Of a stretch of 46,349 nt of DNA, positions 9,675 to 17,806 are shown in pieces. The notes below the pieces were generated by a model. That model ran no database searches. It was not told the origin of the DNA and was given only the letters and a program-made list of their open reading frames with translations. Positions within the stretch are counted from its first letter, which is position 1. Every line of letters starts with the position of its first letter. Position numbers and translations under genes: made by a program. The stretch is from Acidobacteriaceae bacterium (GTDB lineage: Bacteria; Acidobacteriota; Terriglobia; Terriglobales; Acidobacteriaceae), in the NCBI GenBank assembly GCA_025352065.1, contig JANXUC010000124.1:1-46349 (forward strand), given 5' to 3'.

Positions 9675-10532
9675 ATGCGTTGGACGCAGGGTGGGAATAG
9701 TGAGGATTTGGAAGACCGTCGCGACGAAACTGGCGGCGGTGGAGGAGGAGGATTTGGCGGCATTCACCTCGGTCTGGGCGGAACGATTATTGTTCTGATT
9801 TTAAGTTTGCTCTTTAAGAAAGATTTCTTTGCATTGCTGGGTGGCAGCGACAGCGTGACGCCGAGTTCGGCGCACAGCCAGGTTGATCCTCAGCGGGACG
9901 CTCGGGAAGAGCCGACGGTCAAGTTCGTGTCTTTTGTGCTGGACGATACGCAGAAGACTTGGGCGGCGGCGCTGCAGGCTCGTGATGTTCCTTACCGGCA
10001 CGCGAAGCTGGTTCTGTACCGCGATCTGACTTCTTCGGGCTGCGGTGCGGCGAAGTCGGCAACGGGGCCGTTTTATTGTCCGGCGGATCAAAAGATCTAT
10101 ATCGACCTGGGCTTCTATGACGAGCTGCAGAGACGATTTGGCGCGCCGGGGCAGTTTGCGCAAGCCTATGTGCTGGCGCATGAAATGGGGCACCATATTC
10201 AGAATTTGCTTGGCATCGACCGCAAGGTGCGGTCGTTGCAGGATCGAGATCCGTCGGCAGCGAATCCGTTGTCGGTGAGGATGGAGCTGCAGGCAGACTG
10301 TTTTGCCGGTATTTGGGCAAAGTCGACCGATCAGCGAGGTTTGCTGGAGGCGGGTGACGTGCAGAGCGCGCTAGGGGCTGCAGCGGCAGTAGGAGACGAC
10401 CGGCTGCAAAAGATGGCTACAGGGCACGTCAGCCCGGATTCGTTCACCCACGGGTCCTCCCAGCAGCGTATGGAGTGGTTCCAGCGAGGCATGAGCGATG
10501 GCACGGTTGAGGCTTGTAACACTTTCCAGTAG
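9675..10532 (+). CDS. ypfJ: YpfJ/KPN_02809-family neutral zinc metallopeptidase
   Basis: Membrane-anchored putative zinc protease. The first 30 residues are the typical polar start MRWTQGGNSEDLEDRR followed by a Gly-rich run; a single membrane segment follows at about 35-47. The catalytic motif HEMGHH is at residues 169-174, and a downstream ELQADCFAG (about 205) supplies the third zinc ligand region. Two further Cys (about 123 and 135) are typical of the family. 285 residues, normal length. The start follows a GGGGAGG ribosome-binding site. The gene is a single transcription unit closed by a strong hairpin at 10558-10600. The family is common and conserved, but its physiological substrate is unknown. 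Confidence 0.93.
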   Translation: MRWTQGGNSEDLEDRRDETGGGGGGGFGGIHLGLGGTIIVLILSLLFKKDFFALLGGSDSVTPSSAHSQVDPQRDAREEPTVKFVSFVLDDTQKTWAAALQARDVPYRHAKLVLYRDLTSSGCGAAKSATGPFYCPADQKIYIDLGFYDELQRRFGAPGQFAQAYVLAHEMGHHIQNLLGIDRKVRSLQDRDPSAANPLSVRMELQADCFAGIWAKSTDQRGLLEAGDVQSALGAAAAVGDDRLQKMATGHVSPDSFTHGSSQQRMEWFQRGMSDGTVEACNTFQ

Positions 10533-10557
10533 TTACCGGAAGAGATGAGGGTTGAGA

Positions 10558-10600
10558 GCCGCCAAGTGTGCAATGTTTTGCACTTGGCGGCTGTTTCTTT
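10558..10600 (+). terminator. Rho-independent terminator after the metalloprotease gene
   Basis: An 11-bp GC-rich stem (GCCGCCAAGTG with CACTTGGCGGC) around a 12-base loop is followed by TGTTTCTTT, 26 bases after the stop codon. It would end the plus-strand transcript. Confidence 0.8.
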
Positions 10601-10724
10601 GGTGTGTTGCTGGTTGAAGTATCTAAGATATTTTATTTCAATAACTTACGGTCAATCTTAGCGCTCAAGATCGCCTTCGCCGTGCTCTACAAAGTCACCC
10701 CCTTAACAGCAAAGCCGTAAGGCA

Positions 10725-10771
10725 GGAGTTGAATATGAGAACACGGCATCGTCCAGATCGCCATTGCATTC
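10725..10771 (+). other. Frameshifted signal-peptide start of the LVIVD-repeat gene
   Basis: A GGAG box at 10725-10728 sits at proper spacing before ATG 10735 (MRTRH...), but that frame is not the frame of the long downstream gene. In the gene's own frame a TGA stands at 10736-10738, and the codons after it read GIVQIAIAFVLGVVAVQASVA, a good signal-peptide core without a start. One surplus base between 10738 and about 10770 would join the basic MRTR start to this core. This is either a real frameshift or a sequence error. Confidence 0.55.
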
Positions 10772-12691
10772 GTGCTGGGAGTGGTTGCAGTGCAGGCCAG
10801 CGTCGCGCAAGGCATACATATCTCGGTTCGCAGCCACTTGAGTCCCAGTTCGGGCCAGTACCGCTACTCGGATGTGGTGGCAGACGGCAACTACGCCTAT
10901 TTGGCTTCGTGGTTCACCAGTGGTGGGGTCCAGATTTTCGATATCTCGAATCCGGACGCACCGCGCTACGTGGCGAACTATGCGCCCGCTAACTCGAAGA
11001 ATATGCAGGGAATCGCTGTGCTCAACGGCGTTGGCTACTTTGCCAGCGATTCTGGTGGCGGCGTACACATTGTGAATTTGGCCGATCCGACGCACCCGGC
11101 GCTGATCACGCGGATCACTTCCGCCCAAGGTGGATACGATAACGTCCACGATCTTACGCTGGATGGAAATGGGCACCTATTTATTCCGGATTACCGATTT
11201 TCGTCAACCGTGCAGGTCTGGAATGTGATGAACCCGGCGGCGCCTTTTCTTGAAACAACCATGCTGGGAACGGACGCGTCTTCCGTGCATGACGTGACGA
11301 TCAAAGGGAATCGGCTCTTCATGGCGGGCTGGGGTGGCGTGGTGGATATTTGGGACATAACGAATATCGATTTGCAGACGCCGGTCCGTTTGGGGTCGTT
11401 TTTCGCGGGAGACAGCATTCAGAACATTTCGGTCACGCAGGACGGCCGATACCTGGCGTTTCCGCGCGAATTGAAGTTAAACGGTCTGGTTCAGATTTTC
11501 GATATTACGGATCCCGCCAATGCGGTGCGCGTTGCCAACCTGACGCAGCCACAGCTGGGTATTCAAGCCAGCAGCCCGTCAGAAACCAGGATCATGGGGA
11601 ATCTCCTTTTTGTTTCGTGGTATCAGCAGGGTTTGGTTGTTTTCGACATTACCGATCCGGTCCATCCCGTGATGGTGGGGAACTACGACACGTGGCCGGG
11701 AGCGAGTTTTGCTGTTTATGGCGGCGGCGACGGCAATTGGGGCGTTTGGCCATTTCAGGGGCTGGACCGAGTGCTGGTGAGCGACCGCGCCACCGGACTC
11801 TACATCATGAACGTGACGGGAGTTAGTTCGCAGCCGGCTGTTTTCAATATGACCTATGCTGCAACCAAGGTTACGGGATCAAAACAAGTTGCGGGGACAG
11901 TGTTCCTGGTAGGCGTATCGCCTTCTCCAAGTGGAATGAACGTGACGACGTCGAGTAATAGCGCTGCCGTTCCAGGAGCGACAATTTTTGTTCCAGCGGG
12001 GGCGACCAGCGCAACCTTTGTTCAGCCGACGAATCCAGTGGCCGCCAATACCACGGCGACCGTGACGGCGACCGACGGAACCTTCAACGCAACCGCAGCG
12101 CTCACAGTGGTTCCGCCGCAGTTGAGCGCTTTCACGTTTGTTCCCGCCGCCATCAACAGCGGGGGAACGACACAGGGTCGTCTCACGCTGATGGGGCCAA
12201 CTGCCATCAATACGCAAATTACGCTAGTGGTTTCCAGCGGAGCTAGCGCAGTGGCCTCGATTCCTACGGCGGTGACCATTCCCGCGGGATTCTCTTCCGC
12301 GAATTTTGCCGTGCAGGCGCAGCCGATTGCGGCAACGACGCCGGTGAAGGTGACGGCGACGGTGAACGGGACCAGCAAAACCAGCACGGTAACGGTGAAG
12401 GCCAACGTGCCCGCATCGCTTACGTTTTCGCCAACGTCTGTTGCCGGCGGGGGTTCGAGCACAGGAACAGTGACATTCCCCGTAGCGGTCGGTCAGAATA
12501 CGATAGTGACGTTAGCGGTGGTCAGCGGATCTGGAGCGGTCGCTTCGATTCCGACTACCGTTACGGTGTCGGCGGGGACTACAAGCGCGACGTTCACGGT
12601 TGGAACGAACGTTGTGGTGAGTACGACTCCAGTGCAAATTTCCGCGAGCGCGAACGGCGGCGCGAAAACGGCAACGCTGACAGTGAACTAA
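10772..12691 (+). CDS. Exported LVIVD-repeat beta-propeller protein with Ig-like C-terminal repeats
   Basis: The GTG at 10772 gives 639 residues but starts inside the signal-peptide core; the original start was probably ATG 10735 in another frame (see the entry at 10725). Residues 1-350 hold repeated LVIVD-type blades of the form xGxxAYLAxxxGxxIFDISNPxxP (GVQIFDISNPDAP, GVHIVNLADPTHP, VQIFDITDPANA, GLVVFDITDPVHP), a propeller fold of bacterial surface proteins. Residues about 360-639 are two to three repeats of about 90 residues rich in Val, Thr, Ser and Ala, with SIPTAVTIPAGFSSANF and SIPTTVTVSAGTTSATF in equivalent positions, an Ig-like stalk. No catalytic motif is seen. Likely secreted or surface-bound; function unknown. 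It stands alone between the terminator and the tRNA gene. Confidence 0.8.
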   Translation: MLGVVAVQASVAQGIHISVRSHLSPSSGQYRYSDVVADGNYAYLASWFTSGGVQIFDISNPDAPRYVANYAPANSKNMQGIAVLNGVGYFASDSGGGVHIVNLADPTHPALITRITSAQGGYDNVHDLTLDGNGHLFIPDYRFSSTVQVWNVMNPAAPFLETTMLGTDASSVHDVTIKGNRLFMAGWGGVVDIWDITNIDLQTPVRLGSFFAGDSIQNISVTQDGRYLAFPRELKLNGLVQIFDITDPANAVRVANLTQPQLGIQASSPSETRIMGNLLFVSWYQQGLVVFDITDPVHPVMVGNYDTWPGASFAVYGGGDGNWGVWPFQGLDRVLVSDRATGLYIMNVTGVSSQPAVFNMTYAATKVTGSKQVAGTVFLVGVSPSPSGMNVTTSSNSAAVPGATIFVPAGATSATFVQPTNPVAANTTATVTATDGTFNATAALTVVPPQLSAFTFVPAAINSGGTTQGRLTLMGPTAINTQITLVVSSGASAVASIPTAVTIPAGFSSANFAVQAQPIAATTPVKVTATVNGTSKTSTVTVKANVPASLTFSPTSVAGGGSSTGTVTFPVAVGQNTIVTLAVVSGSGAVASIPTTVTVSAGTTSATFTVGTNVVVSTTPVQISASANGGAKTATLTVN

Positions 12692-12706
12692 GAGTATTTC
12701 TGCGAA

Positions 12707-12794
12707 TGGTGCCGGGAGGGGGACTTGAACCCCCACGGGCCTAAGGCCCTCCGGATTTTAAGTCCGGTACGTCTGCCAGTTCCGTCATCCCGGC
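12707..12794 (-). tRNA. tRNA-Leu (anticodon UAA)
   Basis: The minus strand folds as a class II tRNA: acceptor GCCGGGA paired with TCCCGGC, an anticodon stem CCGGA/TCCGG with loop CTTAAAA (anticodon TAA at 12758-12760), a long variable arm (GGGCC/GGCCC) typical of tRNA-Leu, and a T arm GGGGG-TTCAAGT-CCCCC. The 3' CCA is encoded (12707-12709). It is convergent with the LVIVD-repeat gene, 15 bases after its stop. No integrase or other sign of insertion is seen beside it. Confidence 0.96.
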
Positions 12795-12826
12795 TGGGAA
12801 ATTGCAAGTGATTGCTGGCGAGTAAC

Positions 12827-13423
12827 TTACTGCAAGTTTAACCCAGGCGGGTGGCGGAAGAAGAACCTAAGCGCAAATACTGCGCCGAAAATTGCCAGGG
12901 TGCCCCCGATCACAGCGCCGATGGCATCCTGCCTCTGAGGAATGCCGGCCTCGTGCTGGCCCAGCATCGCGGTCGCTGGTTGCGCCGGGAGATAAACGAC
13001 TTCGACGGTCTGCCCAGCGTGGTACGAACTGCAAGTTACATCGAAGTTCTTGTACCACGGGTGTTTGCCGCTGTCTTCGAATCTCACGGTAATGCTTCGT
13101 ATACACCGCTTGCCGCCACCTGTGGATTCAATCATTCCCGTGGTTTGGATACCGTCCCGTTCTAAACGCCAGCGCTCCTGCAGGTGGGGAATATCCTTGT
13201 GGAGAAGCAAAAGCCCGAGTAAGAGGAACAACGAAAACAGTACGACCGAAGGCAGGTTCGAGGTCGGGTAGTAGTGCGAAGTTCGCCTGGTGCTGACTTT
13301 ACGGATCAAGGTAGGCTCATTGTTGGGCTGGTCTTCAGGCACCGATTCATTTCCCTTCCGCGCGGCCGCAAGACGTGACCGACTGCCGATGATACTAGCT
13401 GGAAGTCTGCAGCTTGCCGTCAC
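12827..13423 (-). CDS. DUF3592-type membrane protein
   Basis: 198 residues from a GTG at 13423; an internal GTG at 13342 (VPEDQPNNEPT) with AAGG upstream is a credible alternative giving 171 residues. One membrane segment near residue 65 (VVLFSLFLLLGLLLL), an extracytoplasmic beta-domain of about 80 residues (GIQTTGMIEST... TVRFEDSGKHPWYKNF... GQTVEVVYLPAQPATAML) and a second membrane segment at the C-terminus (AIGAVIGGTLAIFGAVFALRF) make the DUF3592 pattern. Function of the family is unknown. It lies 32 bp upstream of the tRNA-Leu gene on the same strand. Confidence 0.7.
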   Translation of the reverse strand: MTASCRLPASIIGSRSRLAAARKGNESVPEDQPNNEPTLIRKVSTRRTSHYYPTSNLPSVVLFSLFLLLGLLLLHKDIPHLQERWRLERDGIQTTGMIESTGGGKRCIRSITVRFEDSGKHPWYKNFDVTCSSYHAGQTVEVVYLPAQPATAMLGQHEAGIPQRQDAIGAVIGGTLAIFGAVFALRFFFRHPPGLNLQ

Positions 13424-13602
13424 TTCCGATGGACCTGGTGATTGCCAAGGTACGTCCCTTTGGGAACTATGGCGAGTGCTGAACTGGGCTGTATACTTCG
13501 GTTGAAATGAGGGAGCGTAGATTCAGCCAGTTGCCCCTTGTGTGAGACGGCGACGGATATTGCACAGCTTTAGTATTCGACCCACACAACTTGGAAAATC
13601 AG

Positions 13603-13764
13603 GTGAACAAACTCTGCGTTGGGGGTGCCTTGCTGGTGGCCTCTGTAGCCTGCGGGGTCGCTCGTTGGAAACTCCAGTTTGGCTATCAGTTCGAAGAAGA
13701 CAGGAATACTAGATCATGTTTCATAAACACCCCGGAAGCGCAACAATCACTCCCTCAGGGGTAA
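13603..13764 (+). pseudogene. Short signal-peptide ORF cut by the palindromic element
   Basis: A GTG-started frame of 53 codons begins MNKLCVGGALLVASVACG, which looks like a signal peptide with a possible lipobox (SVAC). From codon 38 it runs into the repeat element and stops there. Its start resembles that of the DUF4440 gene downstream (MNKLNAVCFLLLAAL). It may be the remnant of a small exported protein or a chance frame; I do not recognise the rest (WKLQFGYQFEED). Confidence 0.25.
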
Positions 13765-13836
13765 AGCCCGACTCACGGGCGGAGTTTAGCGGCACGGCTG
13801 AAGCCATGCCCTACCCAAACATTTATGAAACACGCT
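13715..13836 (+). repeat. Palindromic (MITE-like) element, copy 1
   Basis: About 122 bp bounded by inverted ends (CATGTTTCATAAA at the left, TTTATGAAACACGCT at the right) and flanked by a 6-base direct repeat CTAGAT (13709-13714 and 13837-13842) that could be a target-site duplication. The interior shares CCCTCAGGGG-TAAAGCCC and GGCACGGCTGAAGC with copy 2 at 14294. No coding capacity of its own. If it inserted here, the joined flanks put an AGGA box eight bases before the TTG at 13842, so it would have split the ribosome-binding site from the start of the DUF4440 gene. Confidence 0.7.
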
Positions 13837-14288
13837 CTAGATTGAATAAACTCAACGCAGTGTGCTTTCTATTGCTTGCGGCCTTGGTCTCCAGCGCACA
13901 AACTTCAAAACCCGGGAGCGAAGAAGCGAGGCAGGTTCTCGCTCTGGAAAATGCTTGGAATCAGGCGGAAGTAAAAGCGGACGCCAGCGGCCTGAACCTA
14001 TTGCTGGGGGATGAATTTGTCTACACCGATGTAGACGGCAGCTTTAAGAACCGAGCGCAGTGGCTCGCGGATGTGCAAAAAGAGGTTCTGCGCTACGAGC
14101 AGCTCGGGAACCAAGACCAGGCCGTGCACATCTACGGCAACGCCGCGGTTGTAACTGGGATCTACCGCGAAAGAGTCCATCTGAAAGGGAAGTCGGTAGT
14201 GCGGCGCGGGCGTTTCACCGATACCTGGGTCAAACAAAATGGCGCGTGGAAGTGTATGGCGAGTCAGGCTACCCTGGTTGCTCCCTAA
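13806..14288 (+). CDS. Exported DUF4440 (NTF2-like) protein
   Basis: A small alpha+beta cone-fold protein. From the ATG at 13806, which lies inside the repeat element, it has 160 residues; the original start was probably the TTG at 13842 (MNKLNAVCFLLLAALVSSAQ), a normal signal peptide. The mature part has the DUF4440 pattern: ALENAWNQAEVKADASGLNLLLGDEFVYTD, a central DVQKEVLRYEQL region, and the end strands GRFTDTWVKQNGAWKCMASQATL. Members are often of unknown function; some are ketosteroid-isomerase-like binding proteins. It is flanked by two copies of the element (13715 and 14294), and a decayed paralogue tail follows at 14497. Whether it is still well translated is doubtful, because the element's ATG has no good ribosome-binding site. 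Confidence 0.78.
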   Translation: MPYPNIYETRSRLNKLNAVCFLLLAALVSSAQTSKPGSEEARQVLALENAWNQAEVKADASGLNLLLGDEFVYTDVDGSFKNRAQWLADVQKEVLRYEQLGNQDQAVHIYGNAAVVTGIYRERVHLKGKSVVRRGRFTDTWVKQNGAWKCMASQATLVAP

Positions 14289-14293
14289 AGCAT

Positions 14294-14409
14294 GTTTCAT
14301 AAATACATCAAAGGCGGAATAATCAATCCCTCAGGGGCTAAAGCCCGTCTCACAGGTGGGCTTTAGTGGCACGGCTGAAGCTATCCCCACCCGAAAACAT
14401 TTATGAAAC
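14294..14409 (+). repeat. Palindromic (MITE-like) element, copy 2
   Basis: 116 bp between GTTTCATAAA (14294-14303) and TTTATGAAAC (14400-14409); the inverted ends can be extended to 15 bases with one mismatch (AGCATGTTTCATAAA against AGCGTGTTTCATAAA). The interior contains a hairpin CTAAAGCCC/GGGCTTTAG and the GGCACGGCTGAAGC block shared with copy 1. It begins directly after the DUF4440 stop codon. I see no clear target duplication at this copy. Confidence 0.7.
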
Positions 14410-14496
14410 ACGCTCCAGGAAACCAAGCCTCGAATAGAGCAGCTTTAGAACATTCAGTTTTCACAATGGCCCAGGAAAACAGGAGCTACTTGATGA

Positions 14497-14571
14497 TCAG
14501 ACTGTCTGTGGGTGAAGCAAGGCGGCGCCTGGAAATGCGTTGCCACTCAAGCTACCTTGATCAGCCAGTAG
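14497..14571 (+). pseudogene. Tail of a decayed DUF4440 paralogue
   Basis: A 24-codon frame ending in TAG reads SDCLWVKQGGAWKCVATQATLISQ. It aligns without gaps to the end of the intact DUF4440 protein at 13806 (FTDTWVKQNGAWKCMASQATLVAP), identical at WVKQ, GAWKC, A, QATL. No start or body is present upstream, where the repeat copy 2 lies. It is therefore the 3' remnant of a second, diverged copy. Confidence 0.65.
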
Positions 14572-14585
14572 CCGATAGCAGAGGC

Positions 14586-15917
14586 TTAAAATTCCTCCAG
14601 GCGCACCAGATCTTCGAAGGATTCTCTGTGGCGAATGAGTTTTGTGCGCGTGCCGTCGACCAAGACTTCTGCTGGCCGGCCCCGCGTGTTGTAGTTGGAT
14701 GCTTGTGCCGTGCCGTAAGCACCAGCGTCTAAGACGGCCAGCAGGTCGCCGCTTTCGACCTGCGGGAGTTTGCGATCCCGCGCTAGAAAATCACCCGCCT
14801 CGCAAACCGGGCCTACCACGTCAACCGTTGTTTTTTTGCGAGAATCGTCGCGCACTACGGGAACAATTTCGTGGTGCGCCTGGTATAAAGCGGGGCGCAG
14901 CAAGTCGTTCATACCAGCGTCGACGATGACAAAATCTTTGCCGCGATTGCTTTTGGTATAGATCACGGAAGTCAGCAGAACGCCTGCGGGACCAATAAGT
15001 ACGCGACCTGGCTCCAGAAGTAAATGCACATCCAGATTGCGTAGCGGCTTGAGCACGGCGCGCGCGTAATATTTTACGGATGTTCCAAAATCAGTAGACT
15101 CTCCTTCGTAAGAGATGCCAAGACCGCCGCCAGCATCGACATACCGAATACCGAAACCCGCCGCCTTGAGTTGCACCACCAGAGCCGCAACCCGCGCCAT
15201 CGCTTCCCCGAACGGGGCCACGGCGGTGATTTGCGATCCGATATGAACGCTCACTCCGGCGGCGTTAACATATTTGTGTCCGGCAACGCGGGAATAAAGA
15301 CTGTGTGCTTCTTCGAGTGGAACGCCAAATTTGTGTTGTCGCAATCCAGTGCTGATGTAGGGATGAGTGTTTGCGTCCACATCTGGGTTCACACGCACGG
15401 CCATGCGTGTCTTGATTCGCAGTTGAGACGCGGTTTCGAGTAATACATCGAGTTCGGCGGGGCTCTCGACATTGAAAAGCAGGATGCCAGAGCGCAAGGC
15501 TAGTGCGATTTCCTCGCGAGTTTTGCCCACGCCAGAAAAAACGACGCGCTTTGCGGAGCGTTTGTCAGCCCGGAGCACGCGTTCCAGTTCGCCGCCGGAG
15601 ACGACATCGAAACCGCATCCCATACGGGCAAGAAATCTCAGCAGCCTAATGTTGGAATTTGCTTTTACTGCGTAGCACAACGTGTGTGGAAAATTGCCAA
15701 ATGCGGTATCGAGCACGCGAGTGCGTTCCCGCAGGGTCTGCGCGGAATAAAGGTACAGAGGGGTGCCGTGGGTCTGCCCAAGGTCGCGCAGGTCTTTACC
15801 TTCGCAATGCAACACGGAAACTTTTCCGGAGTCGTATCCTGCGGACTTCTTGCTTGTGACGCTTTTGTAAAACAGGCCGGGTGGCCTTACGTTGTCCTGA
15901 GTGGTGGAGCGTTTCAT
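14586..15917 (-). CDS. lysA: Diaminopimelate decarboxylase
   Basis: Fold-III PLP enzyme that decarboxylates meso-diaminopimelate to L-lysine, the last step of lysine synthesis. The PLP lysine is K85 in CYAVKAN; the His-containing VSVHIGSQI, the Gly-rich phosphate loop DAGGGLGISY, LLEPGRVLIG and the active-site Cys in GPVCEAGDFLARDR are all present. 443 residues, slightly long because of about 30 N-terminal residues before the barrel. The ATG overlaps the stop of the phosphatase gene as ATGA, so the two are translationally coupled. Last gene of the hpt-phosphatase-lysA unit. Confidence 0.96.
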   Translation of the reverse strand: MKRSTTQDNVRPPGLFYKSVTSKKSAGYDSGKVSVLHCEGKDLRDLGQTHGTPLYLYSAQTLRERTRVLDTAFGNFPHTLCYAVKANSNIRLLRFLARMGCGFDVVSGGELERVLRADKRSAKRVVFSGVGKTREEIALALRSGILLFNVESPAELDVLLETASQLRIKTRMAVRVNPDVDANTHPYISTGLRQHKFGVPLEEAHSLYSRVAGHKYVNAAGVSVHIGSQITAVAPFGEAMARVAALVVQLKAAGFGIRYVDAGGGLGISYEGESTDFGTSVKYYARAVLKPLRNLDVHLLLEPGRVLIGPAGVLLTSVIYTKSNRGKDFVIVDAGMNDLLRPALYQAHHEIVPVVRDDSRKKTTVDVVGPVCEAGDFLARDRKLPQVESGDLLAVLDAGAYGTAQASNYNTRGRPAEVLVDGTRTKLIRHRESFEDLVRLEEF

Positions 15918-17758
15918 TTCTTCTTGCTCACGCCGTCTTTCGCGGTGGCATCCTTGCTTGGGGTGTCGTTCGATGGAGCATCTTTCACTCGAATCGCCAA
16001 TACGGTTTGATCGTCGAAAGCCTCGACTCCGGATGCGTGGGCGGCCACGGCTTTGAAAATAGTATTGACCACGCAGTCCGCCGATTTCTTGGCGCAGCCC
16101 GCCACAATTTCCTCGACTCGATGCCTACCGAACAAGTCGCCTTTGCTATTTGTTGCATCGAGAATTCCGTCACTGAAGAAGACAAATAGATCGCCGGGTT
16201 TCGCCTGGAAGGTAAACTCATCGTAGTCGGCTTCTTCGAACAAGCCGAGCGGCAGGCCCGTCGCTTCGATGACATGCACTTTGCCGTTACGACAAAACAC
16301 AGGGCGGGGAAGGCCCGAGTTCGCGACAAGCAGAGTGCGTCGGGCGTCGTCCCACACAGCGCAAATAATCGAAACAAATTGCGCTTCAATGCGACGCTCA
16401 CCGAGCGAGAGATTGACGGCGGCCAGCATTTCCGCTGCGCCAGGCTCCATGGGGGAATGAGAGCGCAAAATCCCACTCACCAGGGCAGCATAAATAGCGG
16501 CTGGAGCGCCCTTTCCACTGACATCGCCAACCACGAAGCCTGTGCGACCGAGCGAATAATTCAAATAGTCGTAAAAATCTCCGCCAATTTGGCGGGCAGA
16601 AATCGATTTGGCGGAGGTTTCCAGGCCGTTCAGCTTGGGTGGCGTCTGCGGCAACAATCGAAACTGCAACTCGCGCGCCAAGGCAAGGTCTCGCTCGAGG
16701 CGTTTTTCCTGGCGTGCGATTTGCTCGTAGAGGCGCGCATTCTCAATCGCAATCGCGATCTGTGCCGCCAGCGTAATGATCGTCCGCTTGTGTTCCTCGG
16801 TAAAGAAGTTCCGCTTCACGTGTTCTATGTCGAGAACGCCTATGACCCGTTCCTTGTAAACCAGCGGCACGACGAGTTCCGAGCGCGTTTCTGGATTTAA
16901 TGCAATGTAGCGAGCGTCCTTCGTTACATCGGGAACCAGGACTGCCTCATTCTTTTCCACCGCATAGCCGACCAGTCCGCGGCCCACAGGTATGTCGTGC
17001 TTAAGCTGAACGTTCTCTTGGAAGCGCAAAGAGAAGCGGTGCTGCAGTTTCTCTCCCGTCGAATCCAGAAGCATGATGCTGAACATTTGATAGTCGAGCA
17101 CCTTCTTGAGGGACTCGCCGACGCGCTTGAAGACCTCATCCAAATTCAGAATAGAAGTTAATTCGCGCGCAATTTCATTCAGGAGAAGAAGAGTCTTTGC
17201 CTGACGACTGGCGCGGGTATAGAGCCGCGCGTTCTCGACCCCGACCGCCACTCGCGACGCAATCAGGGTGAGCAGATGTTTATGTTCTTCAGTGAAGTGG
17301 TTTGGCTGTATCGATTCAATGTCGATTAATCCGATTACTTTGTTCTTAACAATCAGAGGAACCGCCAGCTCGGAGCGCACGTTCGGGAGGGCGTCAATGT
17401 AGTAGGCCTCGGTTCGAACATCATTCACGAGAACAGCTTCTCGTCTCTCGACTGCAAGTCCGGTAACGCCTTCACCCACACGAATTCGGGCCCGCTCCGC
17501 GACTTCCGGGAGGTGGCCGATGGAAAACTTGATGTAGAGTTCTTGCGTTTTATCGTTAAGAAGCATGATCGCGAAGATCTCAAAATCGATGATCTTGCGG
17601 ATCACCTCCGCCACTCGCCGCAGGGTTGTGTCAAGATCCAGCGTAGTGTTGACGACGTCGGCGACTTCCAGCAGCAGCCGGTCGACGGGTGTCGTTGTTC
17701 CTGCTTGAGTTGGTGTTGAATTCACTGAATGAATGATAGCAGCCTCCGAATGCGGCAC
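15914..17758 (-). CDS. GAF-GAF-SpoIIE (PP2C-type) serine phosphatase
   Basis: 614-residue soluble signalling phosphatase of the RsbU/SpoIIE class. Two GAF domains (about 40-180 and 205-350; each with a VPLIVKNKVIGLIDIE or VPLVYKERVIGVLDIE strand) are followed by a short coiled linker (EKRLERDLALARELQFRLLP) and the PP2C domain (about 390-590). Metal-binding aspartates are visible in GGDFYDY, GDVSGKG and FFSDGILDATN. The C-terminal 20 residues are Lys/Asp-rich. Such proteins usually dephosphorylate an anti-sigma-factor antagonist, but no partner gene is in this window. It lies 48 bp after hpt and overlaps lysA by four bases, an operon without obvious functional logic. The ligand of the GAF domains is unknown. 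Confidence 0.92.
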   Translation of the reverse strand: MPHSEAAIIHSVNSTPTQAGTTTPVDRLLLEVADVVNTTLDLDTTLRRVAEVIRKIIDFEIFAIMLLNDKTQELYIKFSIGHLPEVAERARIRVGEGVTGLAVERREAVLVNDVRTEAYYIDALPNVRSELAVPLIVKNKVIGLIDIESIQPNHFTEEHKHLLTLIASRVAVGVENARLYTRASRQAKTLLLLNEIARELTSILNLDEVFKRVGESLKKVLDYQMFSIMLLDSTGEKLQHRFSLRFQENVQLKHDIPVGRGLVGYAVEKNEAVLVPDVTKDARYIALNPETRSELVVPLVYKERVIGVLDIEHVKRNFFTEEHKRTIITLAAQIAIAIENARLYEQIARQEKRLERDLALARELQFRLLPQTPPKLNGLETSAKSISARQIGGDFYDYLNYSLGRTGFVVGDVSGKGAPAAIYAALVSGILRSHSPMEPGAAEMLAAVNLSLGERRIEAQFVSIICAVWDDARRTLLVANSGLPRPVFCRNGKVHVIEATGLPLGLFEEADYDEFTFQAKPGDLFVFFSDGILDATNSKGDLFGRHRVEEIVAGCAKKSADCVVNTIFKAVAAHASGVEAFDDQTVLAIRVKDAPSNDTPSKDATAKDGVSKKK

Positions 17759-17806
17759 TCCCTAGTTCGCCGGTTCGAGGTTGGGCACTTTGGGCCTCGC
17801 TTGTCG

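Noticed and set aside
10623-10661. CTAAGAT...ATCTTAG inverted repeat in an AT-rich stretch before the LVIVD-repeat gene
   Set aside because: The arms are only 7 bases, 25 bases apart, and far from the start; likely chance in AT-rich promoter DNA.
12707-13423. tRNA-Leu as an integration site for a mobile island
   Set aside because: No integrase gene, no repeated tRNA 3' end and no phage or plasmid genes are visible on either side.
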